Shown here in pieces: positions 26,108 to 35,368 of a stretch of 64,000 nt of DNA. The notes beneath the pieces were generated by a model. It ran no database searches. It was given only the letters and a program-made list of their open reading frames with translations, and was not told the DNA's origin. How positions within the stretch are numbered: the first letter of the stretch is position 1; every line of letters starts with the position of its first letter. Location: NCBI RefSeq assembly GCF_024611995.1, contig NZ_CP102509.1, forward strand, positions 8,246,001-8,310,000, in the 5' to 3' direction. Both the position numbers and the translations under genes were made by a program. The DNA comes from Streptomyces sp. NBC_00162. GTDB taxonomy: Bacteria > Actinomycetota > Actinomycetes > Streptomycetales > Streptomycetaceae.

Positions 26108-27520
26108 TCAGCTGCCGGGGAGCTTCTCCTGCAGCCAGTCGAAGACGACATCGCAGTGCTGCTGTGGGGCCATCGGGGAGCAGTGCAGCTGCGCGCCGGT
26201 GGCGGTGGTGAGCTTCACGTAGTCCTTGGGAGCCGTCAGTTTGTCGAACATCTGGCGCGGCTGGCCGGGATAGAACTGCTCGTAGTCGTAGTCGAGGACC
26301 AGCGTGGGCGCCTTGATGCCGCCGACGACGTTCGTGATGTCCAGCGACTCGATGAGTTTGGCCGGGGTCCAGAAGTCGGTGAACATCTTGCCCTTGCGGG
26401 CGTCGAGCATCGCCGGCACGGAAAAGGGCTCGATGCGCTTCTTCAGCGCCGCGGCCGCGTCCGGGGGCAGCTCGGGGACGACCTCCTTGTTCCAGATGGC
26501 GTTCGTCTCCTCCTTGTCCGGGGTGACGATCTTCCGGAGCTCCGGAGGAAAGCCGAGCCACGGCGACAAGCAGCCAGGCATCGCCACCAGGGCGGCGATC
26601 CTCTTCTCGAAGGCCGCGGCCCGGGGCGCCAGGTTCCCGCCCATGCTCAGCCCGGTCAGGGCGATCTTGTCCGTGTCCACGTCCGGGCGAGCGACCAGCC
26701 AGTCGACGAGCGGCGTCACGACGGTCTCCCAGCGCGGTGTGAAGACCACCTGGTCGACGAAGAGCAGCTGCCCCTGGCCGGGCCCGTCGTACACCAGGGC
26801 GTTCCAGCCGCGCGTCAGAGCGGCCGAGACGCCGTAGGTCCACATGTCGACGTCCTGCCCGTCGCTGCCGTTCGTCAGGATCACGGTGGGGCGCCGCTCG
26901 CCCGAGGTGTCCGGCCGGAAGAACCACACCGGCAGCGGGGTCTTCCCGTACGGGATCTTCGCCGTCACCGGCGCCGGGTCGCACAGCCCGCAGAACGTGT
27001 CCCAGGCCCCACGCCCGGCCTTGTACAGCTGCTCCTCGCTGCCCGGGTCGTCGGAGCCGAGGACGAAGAACAGCGCCTGGCCGTAGTACTGCGCGGCCCG
27101 CAGGGCGCGGAAGCGCGTGGTCTGCTGGTCGGGCTTGCTGCCCTGGGGCGGCTTCACGAGCTGGTCGCCGAGTTTCCTGAACGTCGCGGTGTACGTCTGG
27201 GCCGAGAGGCCGGCCTTGTTGATCGTGTTCACGGCGGTGAGGACCTCGCCCACCTCGGCGGCGCCGAATCCGGAGCCGCCGAGCGCCAGGAGCCCGTTGA
27301 AGTTGAAGGCCGGGTCCTTGAAGAGGGTCATCACCCCGGGCGTGGGTCCGCCCGCGGCAGCGGAGGCCGAGTCCGAGGGGGCGGGTGCGGGCGCGTTCGC
27401 GGGCGATGCGCCCGACGGCGTGCACCCGGCGGCCAGCACGGCCCCGGCCCCGCCGACGAGCCCGGCGAGGGTGGTGCGGCGGGTGGGGCCGGCGGCGCGA
27501 TCACTCGGTACGTACGTCAT
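26108..27520 (-). CDS. Exported alpha/beta hydrolase lipoprotein
   Basis: 470 residues from ATG 27520. The N-terminus has a twin-arginine motif (RRTTLAGLVGGAGAVLAAGC) ending in a lipobox Cys, so a Tat-exported lipoprotein is predicted. A Ser/Ala/Pro linker leads to an alpha/beta hydrolase: oxyanion region ILTNGSDGQ, nucleophile elbow GLSMGGN, acid region VLDYDYEQFYPG and catalytic His near LHCSPMAPQQHC. Similar actinobacterial proteins are annotated as dipeptidyl aminopeptidase/acylaminoacyl-peptidase-like or DUF1100-type hydrolases. The substrate is unknown. Confidence 0.82.
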   Translation of the reverse strand: MTYVPSDRAAGPTRRTTLAGLVGGAGAVLAAGCTPSGASPANAPAPAPSDSASAAAGGPTPGVMTLFKDPAFNFNGLLALGGSGFGAAEVGEVLTAVNTINKAGLSAQTYTATFRKLGDQLVKPPQGSKPDQQTTRFRALRAAQYYGQALFFVLGSDDPGSEEQLYKAGRGAWDTFCGLCDPAPVTAKIPYGKTPLPVWFFRPDTSGERRPTVILTNGSDGQDVDMWTYGVSAALTRGWNALVYDGPGQGQLLFVDQVVFTPRWETVVTPLVDWLVARPDVDTDKIALTGLSMGGNLAPRAAAFEKRIAALVAMPGCLSPWLGFPPELRKIVTPDKEETNAIWNKEVVPELPPDAAAALKKRIEPFSVPAMLDARKGKMFTDFWTPAKLIESLDITNVVGGIKAPTLVLDYDYEQFYPGQPRQMFDKLTAPKDYVKLTTATGAQLHCSPMAPQQHCDVVFDWLQEKLPGS

Positions 27521-27609
27521 GGCAGCCGAACGTAGGAGCCTCACGTCGGGCCTGCCCGCGCGACACCCGCCGTTCCCCCGAACGGCGCTTCACACGGTGC
27601 CTGGATGCC

Positions 27610-28266
27610 TCAACCGCCCGGAGCGCGATACGGCTGCGCGGTCGCGCGCAGGCGCTTGCCCCGCTGCCCCAGCACCACCTTCACCGGGACCAGTACCGCC
27701 CACCACAGCTGCGCGACCGTCGGGGAGACGAAGGCGAGCGGCACGGCCACGGCGAAGACCAGCACCATCGACGCCAGATCGAGCACGTCGTTGCGCGCCA
27801 CGGGATCGGGCATCGCCGTACTGCTGAGCCACGGGCGCTTCCACAGCACGACCGTCAGCGCGAGCTGTGCGGCCCCGATGGCCGCGACGGCGCCGGAGTA
27901 GACCGCCACCGACTGCGGCCGGTCCCCGTACTCGGCCAGCAGGGTGGTGGGGAAGGGCATCAGGGCGATCAGCCCCAGGTTCAGCAGTCCGAGCTTGATG
28001 ACCGTCCCGTCCACGTCCCGCACGTACCGGAAGACCTGATGGTGGCCCCGCCAGAACGCCGCGATGACCACGAAGCTGAGGGCGTACGCCCACAGGTTGG
28101 GCACCACCTCGCCCAGCGCATCTTCGAAACCGGCCGCGTCCAGCCCGGCGGGCAGCGTGATGTCCAGGGCCAGCAGCGTCATCGCGATGGCGAAGACGCC
28201 GTCCGACAGCGCGAGGACCCGGGCCGCGCTCCCCTCGTCGTCCCGCACTCGCTGATGGCCGTTCAC
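27610..28266 (-). CDS. TMEM175-family (DUF1211) membrane protein
   Basis: 218 residues with GTG 28266 as start. The first helix carries RVLALSDGVFAIAMTLLALD, the FSDGVFAIA-type signature of TMEM175/DUF1211 proteins, known as potassium-conducting channels in bacteria and lysosomes. Six hydrophobic segments are seen, including LWAYALSFVVIAAFWRGHHQ. The basic C-terminus KRLRATAQPYRAPGG is cytoplasmic. A slightly longer frame begins at 28320, but the residues before GTG 28266 are not conserved-looking. Confidence 0.85.
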   Translation of the reverse strand: MNGHQRVRDDEGSAARVLALSDGVFAIAMTLLALDITLPAGLDAAGFEDALGEVVPNLWAYALSFVVIAAFWRGHHQVFRYVRDVDGTVIKLGLLNLGLIALMPFPTTLLAEYGDRPQSVAVYSGAVAAIGAAQLALTVVLWKRPWLSSTAMPDPVARNDVLDLASMVLVFAVAVPLAFVSPTVAQLWWAVLVPVKVVLGQRGKRLRATAQPYRAPGG

Positions 28267-28329
28267 CAGGCCACCATAGAGTTGAACATCCCGGAATATG
28301 CTGATTTCGGCGTGCGTCACGCGACCCGG

Positions 28330-28533
28330 TCAAGGGGGCTGAGGAACATCCGTGTCAGCTTGACCCGATGCAGGGCCGCCTCGCTGACGGGGTCGCCGTG
28401 GTGGGCTGCGAACATGCGGCCCCTGACCTGCCTGCTCGATCTGTGCGCGGTCCTCGGCGGTGAGCTGGTCGAGGTCGGCGGTGACGCGGTCGATGAGCCG
28501 GCGGACCCGGCTGATCTCCTCGTCGCTGGGCAT
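28330..28533 (-). CDS. Small acidic helical protein, doubtful
   Basis: 67 residues from ATG 28533. The first half (MPSDEEISRVRRLIDRVTAD, LDQLTAEDRAQIEQA) reads like a real small helical protein. The second half is Pro/Arg-rich and looks out of frame. The adjacent frame after about 28435 reads VRGRMFAAHHGDPVSEAALH to 28317, which is more protein-like, so a frameshift is possible. Confidence 0.35.
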   Translation of the reverse strand: MPSDEEISRVRRLIDRVTADLDQLTAEDRAQIEQAGQGPHVRSPPRRPRQRGGPASGQADTDVPQPP

Positions 28534-28638
28534 GGCCTGGGTGCGTGCCCACTCGTCGGCTTCGAGCCGGTTCGGCCAACGGGAAGAGGGCTGCGCACTC
28601 GTAAGCCTTGCGCCGCGGCCACTTCCGCGGCCGCCCCG

Positions 28639-29988
28639 CTACCTGGTCTTCGCAATGTCCGTGTCGATCTGCTCGGCGGTCCTGCGCAGACCCGCCTGGA
28701 GATCTGCCACGTCACCCTTCTCGTGCGCGTATCCGAAGTCCTGCAGAGTGAGCTGGTACTGGCCGCCGTCCGGCTGTGCCTCGACCGAGCCGGACTTGGG
28801 GTGCCGGGCGATGTCCAAGAACGTCCGGAACGCGGGGTCGGGGTCCAGCGAGGGCGAGTTCTGCGCCTCGATGGTCGAGGGAACGTTGTGGATGGCGTTG
28901 GCGAAAGAGACCACCGCCTCGGTGTCCGTGGTCATGTACCGCACCAGCTCCCACGCGGCCTGCTGCTGCCTGCTGCTCGCCGACAGGCCGATGACGGTGC
29001 CGCTCACGTAGCCCTTGCCGTAGTCGGCGGTCTGGTCGTCGGGGACCGGCAGCGCCGCGGTGCCGATCTCGAACTTCACGCCGGCGGCCCTGGCCGCGGC
29101 CAGCCGCCACTCGCCGTCCAGCTGCATCGCCACCTGCCCCTGGTGGAAGGGGTGCTCGGCGCCCCACTCGTCACCGAAGGAGGACCGGTACTTCTCCAGG
29201 CGCTGGAAGCCGCCGAGGCGGTCGACGAGTTGCTTCTGGAAGGTGTACATCTGCGCGAAGGCCGGGTCCTGGGCAATCGCCGACTTTCCCGCGCCGTCGA
29301 AGTACTTCACCGGCCCCCACTGCGCGGCGTAATGCATCGGGGTCGTCTCGTACCCGTGGAAGGTGGGCATGAAGCCCAGCTGCTCGTAGCCGTCGCCCTT
29401 CATCCTGGTCAGCTTCTCCGCGACCTCGGCAAACTGGCTCCAGGTCTTCGGCGGCTCGCTGATGCCCGCCGCCTCGAACGCGTCCTTGTTGTAGTACAGG
29501 CCGTACGCGTCGCTGAGCAGCGGCAGTGTGCACTGGTTGCCCTGGTACTGGGTGTACCGCAGCATGCTCTGCGGAATCGTCTTCTCCTTGTCCAGGCCCG
29601 CCTTCCTGAAGAAGGGGTTGAGGTCGGCGAGGACGCCGGACGCACAGAACCTGCCCACGCTGCCGGTGGAGGAGGACGACACCACGTCCGGCGCCTTGTC
29701 GCCGCCGGCCCGCAGCGCCTGGTTCAGCTTGTCGTCGGACATGTTGCCGGTGACCCTGACCTTGATGTCCGGGTGCGCCTTCTCGAACCGGGCGACGTTC
29801 TCCCGGACCGCCTTGACCTCCTGCGGCCCGCTCCAGCCGTGCCAGAACTCGATCGTCGTCCGCCCGCCGCGGGCATCCTGGGCGGCCGTGCCGTTCTGAC
29901 CGGTGCAGGCACTGGTCAGAACGAGCGCGGCGATGGCCGCTATTCCGGTGAGAACTTGACCGAACGGGTGCTTTCCGGGCATGGGCAT
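28639..29988 (-). CDS. ABC transporter sugar-type solute-binding lipoprotein
   Basis: 449 residues. The start is ATG 29988 or ATG 29982, both behind GGAG. The signal peptide VLTGIAAIAALVLTSACTGQ ends in a lipobox (LTSA-C). The mature protein is a family 1 extracellular solute-binding protein: TIEFWHGWSGPQEVKAVREN near the start, PDVVSSSSTGSVGRFCASG, ALYYNKDAFEAAG-type (GLYYNKDAFEAAGI) and SASSRQQQAAWELVRYM. It binds a sugar or glycerol-phosphate-like solute. No permease or ATPase gene adjoins it in the window, so it is an orphan here. Confidence 0.88.
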   Translation of the reverse strand: MPMPGKHPFGQVLTGIAAIAALVLTSACTGQNGTAAQDARGGRTTIEFWHGWSGPQEVKAVRENVARFEKAHPDIKVRVTGNMSDDKLNQALRAGGDKAPDVVSSSSTGSVGRFCASGVLADLNPFFRKAGLDKEKTIPQSMLRYTQYQGNQCTLPLLSDAYGLYYNKDAFEAAGISEPPKTWSQFAEVAEKLTRMKGDGYEQLGFMPTFHGYETTPMHYAAQWGPVKYFDGAGKSAIAQDPAFAQMYTFQKQLVDRLGGFQRLEKYRSSFGDEWGAEHPFHQGQVAMQLDGEWRLAAARAAGVKFEIGTAALPVPDDQTADYGKGYVSGTVIGLSASSRQQQAAWELVRYMTTDTEAVVSFANAIHNVPSTIEAQNSPSLDPDPAFRTFLDIARHPKSGSVEAQPDGGQYQLTLQDFGYAHEKGDVADLQAGLRRTAEQIDTDIAKTR

Positions 29989-30128
29989 TTTCTCCTGCAG
30001 GCTGTGGGGCGGGTCGATCTTGAAGGTGGGGCAGCACCCTAGCCTCATCACCGACACGCATCATGTCCGGCCTGCGGTTCGGACGGTTCCGGTGCCGCTC
30101 AGGGGGAGAGAACGGCACCGGAACGCGC

Positions 30129-30163
30129 TCCGCGCCTCATCCCGGGGAAGGACGAGGCGCGGA
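30129..30163 (-). terminator. Probable terminator of the SARP-P450 operon
   Basis: TCCGCGCCTC and GAGGCGCGGA around a 15-base loop, about 130 bp past the P450 stop. Confidence 0.55.
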
Positions 30164-30210
30164 ACCCGGCGGCCCGCGCAACTTGGGGAACGGGGTGGCG
30201 CGCGGGCCTT

Positions 30211-30255
30211 CCGGAAGCGCTGCCCGTCACCCACACGGCTGGACGGCGCTTCCGG
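30211..30255. terminator. Second inverted repeat past the P450 gene
   Basis: CCGGAAGCGC and GCGCTTCCGG, 25 bases apart, about 40 bp after the P450 stop. Either this or the 30129-30163 hairpin could end the transcript. Confidence 0.5.
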
Positions 30256-30292
30256 TCACATCCGGGGAAACGTGCCGTGCCCCTCGTCCGGT

Positions 30293-31579
30293 TCAGATTC
30301 CGCGAACTCGTTTCCCGTAGGCCGCGGACAGCACACGAGGCCCCCAGAACAACCTGGTCGGGCCGGGGCGGAAGCGGTGCATCTCGAAGGTGCCGCAGCG
30401 CTCGAGCAGCTCGCGGAAGGCGATGCGCACCTCGAGGCGGGCCAGCGCCGCGCCCGTGCAGAGCGTGGCACCCTCCCCGAAGCCCACGTTGGTGGCGCTG
30501 TTCGGGCGCCGCAGGTCGAACCGGTCCGGGGCGTCGAACTGCCGGTGGTCCCGGTTCGCGGCGCCCCGCAGCAGGACCACCCGGGAGCCGGCCGGGATCC
30601 GGACCCCGTGCAGCTCGATGTCGTGCGCCGCCTCGCGCAGGTTGTACTGCGTGGTGCTGTAGTGGCGCAGGGTCTCGTCGGCGAGGTTGTTCAGCAGCTC
30701 GGGCTCGGCGCGCAGGTCCTCCTGCTGGCCGGGGCTCTCGCACAGCGCCCGCATGGCGTTGGCGATCAGGTTGGTGACGTTCTCGAAACCGGCCACCAGC
30801 AGGGTGAAGGCAAGGGAGAACAGCTCGTCCTCGGTGAGCCGCTCGCCGTCCTCCTCGGCCACCTGCACGAGGTCGCTGATCAGTCCGGGCGGGAGCGGCC
30901 GGCCACGCCGCAGCAGACTGCGGCGCTCGCCGATCAGTGCGGTGAAGAAGCCCTCGAACGCGCCGCTCCCGTCGACCGCCAGCATCTTCTCCGCGTCGGT
31001 GGGGAAGGGGTCGGCGACCGGCAGCACCTTGTGGGTCCAACCGAGGAACGGAGACCGGTCCTCCGGCGCGAGGCCGAGGAACTCGCAGATGACGAGGAAC
31101 GGCAGGGGATGGGCCAGGGCCGGGATCAGGTCGAGCACGCCACCCGCAGGGTCCAGCTCCGCCCGGTCCAGCAGCTGCGCACAGATCCCCTCGATCCTGG
31201 GGATCATCTCTTCCACGCGCCCACGGGTGAAGGTGCGTACGATCAGGCGCTTGAGCCGGCCGTGGTCGGGGTCGTCGATGACGAACAGGCTGGACCCGAG
31301 GATCCGGTACAGCGCGGTGCCGCGGAACTGCTCGAACCCGCCCGATAGCGAGCTGCCCCGGATCAGCTTCGTCCGGTCGCGGCCCAGGGTGGCGATGTCC
31401 TCGTACCGGGACAGGAAGAACATCCCGGTCTGCGGGCTGAAATGGACGGGACTGTGCTCGCGGAGTTCCCGGTAGGAGGGATACGGGTCGTCCATGACGC
31501 CCGGGGCGAACGGGTTGAACCCGTCTGGGTGCAGGCTCCTCATACCCGGGGAAACGAGCCCTGGAGCACCCGGGTTCAC
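30293..31579 (-). CDS. Cytochrome P450
   Basis: 428 residues, starting 10 bp after the SARP stop (GTG 31579; an in-frame ATG at 31543 is the alternative). P450 landmarks: I-helix LLVAGFENVTNLI, ExxR in DETLRHYSTTQ and heme loop VGFGEGATLCTGAALARLEV with the Cys ligand. Two usual residues differ: the I-helix Thr of AGxDT/AGxET is Asn, and the heme-loop His is Thr. Family role: oxygenase in secondary metabolism. The tight coupling to a SARP regulator suggests shared control. The redox partner is not in the window. Confidence 0.93.
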   Translation of the reverse strand: MNPGAPGLVSPGMRSLHPDGFNPFAPGVMDDPYPSYRELREHSPVHFSPQTGMFFLSRYEDIATLGRDRTKLIRGSSLSGGFEQFRGTALYRILGSSLFVIDDPDHGRLKRLIVRTFTRGRVEEMIPRIEGICAQLLDRAELDPAGGVLDLIPALAHPLPFLVICEFLGLAPEDRSPFLGWTHKVLPVADPFPTDAEKMLAVDGSGAFEGFFTALIGERRSLLRRGRPLPPGLISDLVQVAEEDGERLTEDELFSLAFTLLVAGFENVTNLIANAMRALCESPGQQEDLRAEPELLNNLADETLRHYSTTQYNLREAAHDIELHGVRIPAGSRVVLLRGAANRDHRQFDAPDRFDLRRPNSATNVGFGEGATLCTGAALARLEVRIAFRELLERCGTFEMHRFRPGPTRLFWGPRVLSAAYGKRVRGI

Positions 31580-31588
31580 ACGGCTCGC

Positions 31589-34363
31589 TCAGAGCGGATC
31601 CTGCGCACCCTCTTCTATTCGGCCGCGCAGACGCTCCGCCGCGTGCCGCTTCTCCTCCGCCTCCGCCCGCAGGCCGAGCCTCTCCAGCACCTCCGCCAGG
31701 TGCTCGAGCACACTCATCTCGCCGGCGACGAACTTCTCCGTACGGGCCGCGACGAGACCTTCCTCCAGCAGCTGCAGGGCCGCCCACGGGTCCCCGGTCC
31801 GGCACAGCGCCACCCCCTGCACGTCACACAGCAGCACCTCCATCAGACCCCGCGCCCCGGGCATCAGCCGGGCCCGCTCGGCGTGGATCAGGGCCCGGTC
31901 GGGAAGGTCCTGCTCCAGGTACAACCGCGCCATGTGGTGCAGGGCGAGCGCCGCCGTGCCGTAGTCCCGGATGTCCTCGGAGACCCGCGCCGCCTCCTCG
32001 TACACCGCCACCGCGTTCTCGTACGTCCCGCACGCGGCATGGGCCAGCCCGAGATTGATCAGTGCCTGTGCCAGATCGCAATCGTCGCCCGTCCCTACGG
32101 CGAGCTCCCGCGAGCGCTCCAGGAGCGGGATCGCGTCCTCGGCCCGGCCCGCCTCGACGGTGGCCCAGCCCAGCAGGTTCGCAACCCGGGTCTCCGCCCT
32201 CGGATCACGAGCCGCCCGGGCCGCGCGCAGGCCGTGGGTCACCACCGGAATCCAGTTGCGGTGGCTCTGCCACGTCAGCAGCGGCCACACCAGCACGGTC
32301 AGGCGCCAGGCCCGGTCCGCCTCACCCGCACGGGTGGCCGCCTCGATCGCCGCACACAGGTTGCCCGACTCGGTCGCGTACCAGTGGAGCACCGCGCGCC
32401 GGTCGTCGAGCCGGGGCACGGCCTCCGGCCTCTCGCACCATTCGGGCAGATCGCAGCAGGGCCGGCCGGACGGGTCGTAGATCCGGGAGGCCGCGTACGC
32501 CGTGTGCACGTAGAAGTCGAGCAGACCGCGCAGCCGATCGCCGCGCCCCTCCGCCGCGTACTCGCGGGAGAACAGATGGACGAGGTCGTGGCAGGAGTAG
32601 CGGCCGACCGAACGCTCCTCGATCAGGTGGGCGCTCGCCAGTACGCCCAGCGCCCGGCGGGACGTGGCGAGCGGTATCCGGCACGCGGCCGCGATGGCAT
32701 GGGCGGTGAAATCGCTGCCGGGCACCACGCTGAGCGCTGCGAAGACCGCCTGCGCCTCTTCGTCGAGCGCGCGGACGCTCAGGGCCAGGGCCGCGGTGAT
32801 GTCGGCGTCCTCGATCGAGAGCGCCGCGAGCCGCTGCTGTTCGTCGCCGAGCTCGTCGGCGACCGATCGCAGCGACCAGCGGGGATGCGCCGACAGCCGG
32901 GCGGAGGTGATCCGCAGCGCGAGCGGCAGGCCGCTGCACAGCCGGATCAGTTCCGAGGCGGCCTCGGGCTCCCGGGCGATGCGGTCGTTGCCCAGCGCGG
33001 CCCGGAGCAGGGCCAGGCCGTCCTCCTCGTCGAGCAGTCCGACCGGCACCAGGGCCGCGCCGTCGAGGGCGAGCAGGCCGTCCAGCCGGAGCCGGCTGGT
33101 GACGATGGTCGACGACCCGCCGCCGGCCGTCAGCAACGGGCGGACCTGCGCGGATTCGCGGGCGTCGTCCAGCAGGATCAGCAGCCGGCGCTGCGCCAGC
33201 ATCGAGCGGTACAGGGCCTGCGCGGCGGCCGGGTCCTCGGGAATGGAGTGCTGCGGCACGCCCAGCGCCGACAGGAACCCGCTGATCACCAGGGAGGGAT
33301 CCACCGGCGTCGATCCGTCGAAGCCGTGGAGATCGGCGAACAGCTGCCCGTCCGGGTAGTCGCCGGCGTGCGCGTGGGCCCAGCGCAGGGCGAGGGAGGT
33401 CTTGCCGACCCCGGCTTGGCCGACGACCAGGGCGAGCCCCGCCGAGTCCGGAGCCAGCGCCCGCTCCACGGAACGGAATTCGTCCTCCCGCCCGATGAAC
33501 CCGGCCGGGGTGCGGGGGAGCTGGGCCGGGTGGACCCGTACGGGGGCGGACGGCGTCCGGGGCGCGGGCCCGGACCGGGGCGATGCCGGCCCGGTGGGCT
33601 GGAGGGGCACGACCGTCGGCGGCCGCCTCTCCGGACCGGGGGGCATCCTGCCGAGCAGGTCGGTGAACACCGCCTGGAGTTGTGGACCCGGTACGACGCC
33701 GAGGTCCGCTTTCAGCAGCTCGCGCGTCGCGTGGTAGAGGTGCAGCGCTTCGGACTGCCTGCCCTCCTGCTGGTGGCAGAGCATGAGCAGCCGCACCAGG
33801 GATTCGCGCAGAGGGTTCTCCTCCACCGCCTCGGCCAGCCGTGCCACGGCCAGTTCGCCCCGCCCGGTGCGCAGCAGCCGCTCACCCAGCAACTCCACGG
33901 CGTGCAGCCGCGTCTGCTCCAGGCGGGTCCCCGCACCCCCGCGCAGCGATTCCGACTCGCAGTCCTCCAGGGTCGGACCGCGCCACAGTCCCAGGGCCGA
34001 GTCCAGCAGGCGGATGCCCTCCTCGTCCGACGCCTCCTGGGATGCCGCCACCAGGTCCTGCATGTGGTGCACGTCCACCTGGGTCCGGTCCGCCATCAGC
34101 GCGTAGCCGGGGGCCTTGGTCACGAGCGTGATCGTGTCGTCGAAACAGCTGCGCAGAGTGGCGACATGCCCCTGGAGCGCCGCCTTGGCGCTGGGCGGCG
34201 GCGCCTCGTCCCAGACCAGGTCGAGCAACCGTTCCACCGGCACGACCCGGTTGAGGTTGAGAGCGAGAGCGGCCAGTACGGCCCTGCGCCTGGCGCCGCC
34301 GAGGGGCACGGAGTCACCGCTGTCGGAGCGCAGCTCCGACGGCCCAAGGAGCAGCAATCTCAT
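31589..34363 (-). CDS. AfsR/SARP-family transcriptional regulator (large, NB-ARC and TPR)
   Basis: 924 residues from ATG 34363 (an in-frame ATG 36 bp upstream is possible). Order: OmpR-like winged helix (MRLLLLGPSELRSD, RRRAVLAALALNLNRVVP), bacterial transcriptional activator domain to ~residue 245 (ELLKADLGVVPGPQLQAV), an NB-ARC type ATPase with P-loop VVGQAGVGKTSLAL and LLILLDDARES, and a TPR-rich C-terminus (LINLGLAHAACGTYENAVAV, ALALHHMARLYLEQDLPDRA). Such proteins activate antibiotic clusters. Its stop lies 9 bp before the P450 start, so the two form an operon. Confidence 0.93.
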   Translation of the reverse strand: MRLLLLGPSELRSDSGDSVPLGGARRRAVLAALALNLNRVVPVERLLDLVWDEAPPPSAKAALQGHVATLRSCFDDTITLVTKAPGYALMADRTQVDVHHMQDLVAASQEASDEEGIRLLDSALGLWRGPTLEDCESESLRGGAGTRLEQTRLHAVELLGERLLRTGRGELAVARLAEAVEENPLRESLVRLLMLCHQQEGRQSEALHLYHATRELLKADLGVVPGPQLQAVFTDLLGRMPPGPERRPPTVVPLQPTGPASPRSGPAPRTPSAPVRVHPAQLPRTPAGFIGREDEFRSVERALAPDSAGLALVVGQAGVGKTSLALRWAHAHAGDYPDGQLFADLHGFDGSTPVDPSLVISGFLSALGVPQHSIPEDPAAAQALYRSMLAQRRLLILLDDARESAQVRPLLTAGGGSSTIVTSRLRLDGLLALDGAALVPVGLLDEEDGLALLRAALGNDRIAREPEAASELIRLCSGLPLALRITSARLSAHPRWSLRSVADELGDEQQRLAALSIEDADITAALALSVRALDEEAQAVFAALSVVPGSDFTAHAIAAACRIPLATSRRALGVLASAHLIEERSVGRYSCHDLVHLFSREYAAEGRGDRLRGLLDFYVHTAYAASRIYDPSGRPCCDLPEWCERPEAVPRLDDRRAVLHWYATESGNLCAAIEAATRAGEADRAWRLTVLVWPLLTWQSHRNWIPVVTHGLRAARAARDPRAETRVANLLGWATVEAGRAEDAIPLLERSRELAVGTGDDCDLAQALINLGLAHAACGTYENAVAVYEEAARVSEDIRDYGTAALALHHMARLYLEQDLPDRALIHAERARLMPGARGLMEVLLCDVQGVALCRTGDPWAALQLLEEGLVAARTEKFVAGEMSVLEHLAEVLERLGLRAEAEEKRHAAERLRGRIEEGAQDPL

Positions 34364-34709
34364 GTTCCCCACCCTTACCAGCCGATGCGCGAAGCGCATG
34401 GAACCAACCCGGGCGTGCGGTACTTGCGGTGCTCGGGTGTCTCGGGGTGGTGCGGGCGGCAGCGACTGGAGCGGTCACGGTACCGGTTCGGCAAGGTTCA
34501 GGCCAGTGGCCGAAACCGCTGATTCTGAGCCAAATCGCCCCGAGGTTGACTCGAGGCTAGCCCATTTCGGACGCACGTCCCGCTGCGCCCTCCGGTTCGA
34601 TCGACTTCAACGATGGCAGATGAATTCCAGTGGTATTCGAGGTGTCGCCAAGTGCTCTTACAGGTGAACCTCCGTGGTGTCGCATCAGGTCGGATCCGCA
34701 TGACGGGAA
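34364..34709. other. 346-bp intergenic region between the SARP gene and the T7SS-like locus
   Basis: Contains the SARP upstream region and the 3' flank of the T7SS-like operon. I see no clear gene or perfect hairpin. Confidence 0.5.
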
Positions 34710-35261
34710 TCACCAAGGGCTGCTGCCGGTGGTCGGCCCGTGGGATGAGGTGCGGGCGGGCGAAGCGGCGGGGGGCGCGGTGAAGGAGGGGCCGGCCGAC
34801 GACGAACTGGTGGGGGAATGGCCGGGGCCGGCGGACGTGCGGTGGGCGGGTCCGCCGGACGAGGACTGGGTGGCCGCCCGGGCCGGGGCGTCGAGAGCGC
34901 GGCCGGCGTCGCGGGGACGCTCCGCCGGCTCGCCGGTCCGCTCCAGGCGCAGCACCAGATTGCGTTCGTGCTGGTTCCGGGGCCAATCCACGTCCTTGCT
35001 GTGGATGGTCTGCGTACGGACTCCGTCCACGGTTTCCCAGCGGCTCCTGACCGCACGGACGTTGGGCCGCCAGGTGCCCTGGTACTGGTGCTCCAGCTCC
35101 AGGTGCCAGCTCCGGGCCTCGATGTGGCGGACCACACCCAACGTCCCCGGGATCTCGATCCGGGCCCCGCCCGCGCCGGACACGGCGACCACGGCGCGCT
35201 GGGGCCAGTCGGCGTCAACGCCGATGACGGTTATCCGGCAGGGGCCCTCGTACCAGGCCAT
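34710..35261 (-). CDS. T7SS-associated hypothetical protein
   Basis: 183 residues from ATG 35261 with a strong GGAGGAAATCA ribosome-binding site. Residues ~1-110 form a beta-rich domain (YEGPCRITVIGVDADWPQRA, GTLGVVRHIEARSWHLELEH, RSRWETVDGVRTQTIHSKDV). The rest is a Ser/Thr/Pro-rich tail, likely disordered. It is the last gene of the leftward locus, about 100 bp after the EspI-like ATPase. I do not recognise a named family. Confidence 0.65.
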   Translation of the reverse strand: MAWYEGPCRITVIGVDADWPQRAVVAVSGAGGARIEIPGTLGVVRHIEARSWHLELEHQYQGTWRPNVRAVRSRWETVDGVRTQTIHSKDVDWPRNQHERNLVLRLERTGEPAERPRDAGRALDAPARAATQSSSGGPAHRTSAGPGHSPTSSSSAGPSFTAPPAASPARTSSHGPTTGSSPW

Positions 35262-35368
35262 TGATTTCCTCCAGTTGGGTCCGGGTCGCGGGGGAGCGGT
35301 CAGGAGCGGTCGGGAGCGGGCCGGGCCCGCCGCCCTCATGTCGGGTATCGGTGCCGGAGGGGCGGTGC

